Shown here: piece by piece, positions 4,967 to 5,456 of the stretch | Layout: each line of letters opens with the position of its first letter | Position numbering within the stretch: the first letter of the stretch is position 1 | Source of the DNA: Acidobacteriota bacterium | GTDB lineage: Bacteria > Actinomycetota > Acidimicrobiia > Acidimicrobiales > SHLQ01 | Assembly (NCBI GenBank): GCA_022562835.1 | Contig: JADFOM010000189.1 | Span: 1 to 5,456, forward strand | Direction of reading: 5' to 3' | Length of the DNA: 5,456 nt | Position numbers and translations under genes: made by a program | Notes under the pieces: model-generated | What the model saw: only the letters and a program-made list of their open reading frames with translations | Told to the model about the DNA's origin: nothing | The model's database searches: none

Positions 4967-5456
4967 GTGCGCGCAGTTGTGATCGTTCCGATCAAGTCGT
5001 TCGACGAAGCCAAGAGCCGGCTCTCCTCGAGCCTCGGTGCCGCCGAACGACAATATCTGGCGAAACACTGCGCTGAAACCGTCGTCGCTGCGGCGCAACC
5101 CCTTCCAGTGCTCGTGGCATGTGACGACGACGACGTGGCTACCTGGGCGGTCGCGCTGGGGGCGACGGTGTCTTGGCGCAAAGGCCGCGACCTCAACCAA
5201 ACGGTCACCGACACGGTCGCTGCACAGCGCAACGAGTTCGACCAGGTCATCGTCGCGCACAGCGACCTTCCCCTCGCCATCGCCCTGGGACCGCTGCTCG
5301 TCGGCCACCACAGGATCACCCTCGTCGGGGACCGACACGGTGAAGGCACCAACGTCGCGGTCGTCGACCCGAGCTGCGGATTCAGATTCCAGTACGGAGC
5401 GGGGTCCCTCCGGCGACACAAGATCGAGGCGAGGCGCATCGGAACGCATGCTCGAA
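4967..5456 (+). CDS. cofC: 2-phospho-L-lactate / phosphoenolpyruvate guanylyltransferase (coenzyme F420 biosynthesis), cut by the window end
   Basis: 163 codons are present and the frame is open at the window edge; family members run to about 200 residues or more, so the C-terminus is missing. CofC (FbiD in actinobacteria) activates 2-phospho-L-lactate or, in mycobacteria, phosphoenolpyruvate with GTP, making the precursor that FbiA/CofD joins to Fo on the way to F420. The nucleotidyltransferase pattern is clear: VVIVPIKSFDEAKSRL (4-19, conserved K10, K16, R18), LVACDDDDVATWA (49-61), DLNQTV (75-80), VAHSDLPLA (96-104, with D100 a metal ligand), VGDRHGEGTNV (120-130) and FRFQYGAGS (139-147). 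An in-frame TAA at 4955-4957 limits the start to GTG 4964 or 4967; 4967 is chosen because a TANNNT hexamer lies at leaderless distance. It is divergent from gpsA. The enzyme is cytoplasmic. Whether it prefers phospholactate or PEP cannot be read from the sequence. Confidence 0.95.
   Translation, partial: MRAVVIVPIKSFDEAKSRLSSSLGAAERQYLAKHCAETVVAAAQPLPVLVACDDDDVATWAVALGATVSWRKGRDLNQTVTDTVAAQRNEFDQVIVAHSDLPLAIALGPLLVGHHRITLVGDRHGEGTNVAVVDPSCGFRFQYGAGSLRRHKIEARRIGTHAR

Noticed and set aside
4864..5449. Minus-strand open frames of 174 and 191 codons opposite cofC
   Set aside because: cofC motifs are clear on the plus strand; the minus-strand products show no family pattern and begin at the window edge.

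Overview
The window is GC-rich, densely packed and free of mobile elements. It looks like chromosomal backbone from a high-GC actinobacterium. A cofC/fbiD gene of coenzyme F420 biosynthesis, Shine-Dalgarno-led genes mixed with apparently leaderless ones, and an RNase HII of actinobacterial type all fit. I would guess class Acidimicrobiia, but that placement is inferred from general family knowledge and not shown directly.

Layout. Bases 1-186 hold no gene that I can support; they contain a possible promoter and a strong Shine-Dalgarno site. From 187 to 746 there is a broken region: the first ~69 residues of a PqaA-like (PhoPQ-activated pathogenicity-related) lipoprotein run directly, out of frame, into the last ~118 residues of a TIGR01777-type NAD-dependent epimerase with its C-terminal DUF1731 domain. 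Two unrelated genes have been joined near base 390, either by a real deletion or by an assembly error. Just after it, on the same strand, is an intact SRPBCC-fold protein (750-1181).

The + strand genes then meet a four-gene minus-strand block, read right to left: gpsA (3872-4867), an uncharacterised 513-residue protein that overlaps gpsA by 4 bp (2334-3875), rnhB (1640-2311) and a small NifU-N-like protein (1255-1590). The tight spacing (4 bp overlap, 22 bp, 49 bp) suggests one transcript, possibly with an extra promoter before the last gene. gpsA supplies sn-glycerol 3-phosphate for phospholipids and rnhB removes ribonucleotides from DNA. The large protein between them is the least understood gene here; its C-terminus resembles the end of six-hairpin glycosidase-like proteins.

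gpsA is divergent from cofC (4967 to beyond the window end). In the 99-bp gap each gene has a TANNNT -10-like hexamer exactly 6 nt before its start codon, as expected for back-to-back leaderless promoters. I found no CRISPR array, tRNA, rRNA, insertion sequence, phage gene or defence system. The points most worth a second look are the gene-fusion junction near 390, the unknown protein within the gpsA-rnhB block, the G-K-G variant of the RNase HII G-R-G motif, and the paired leaderless promoters.
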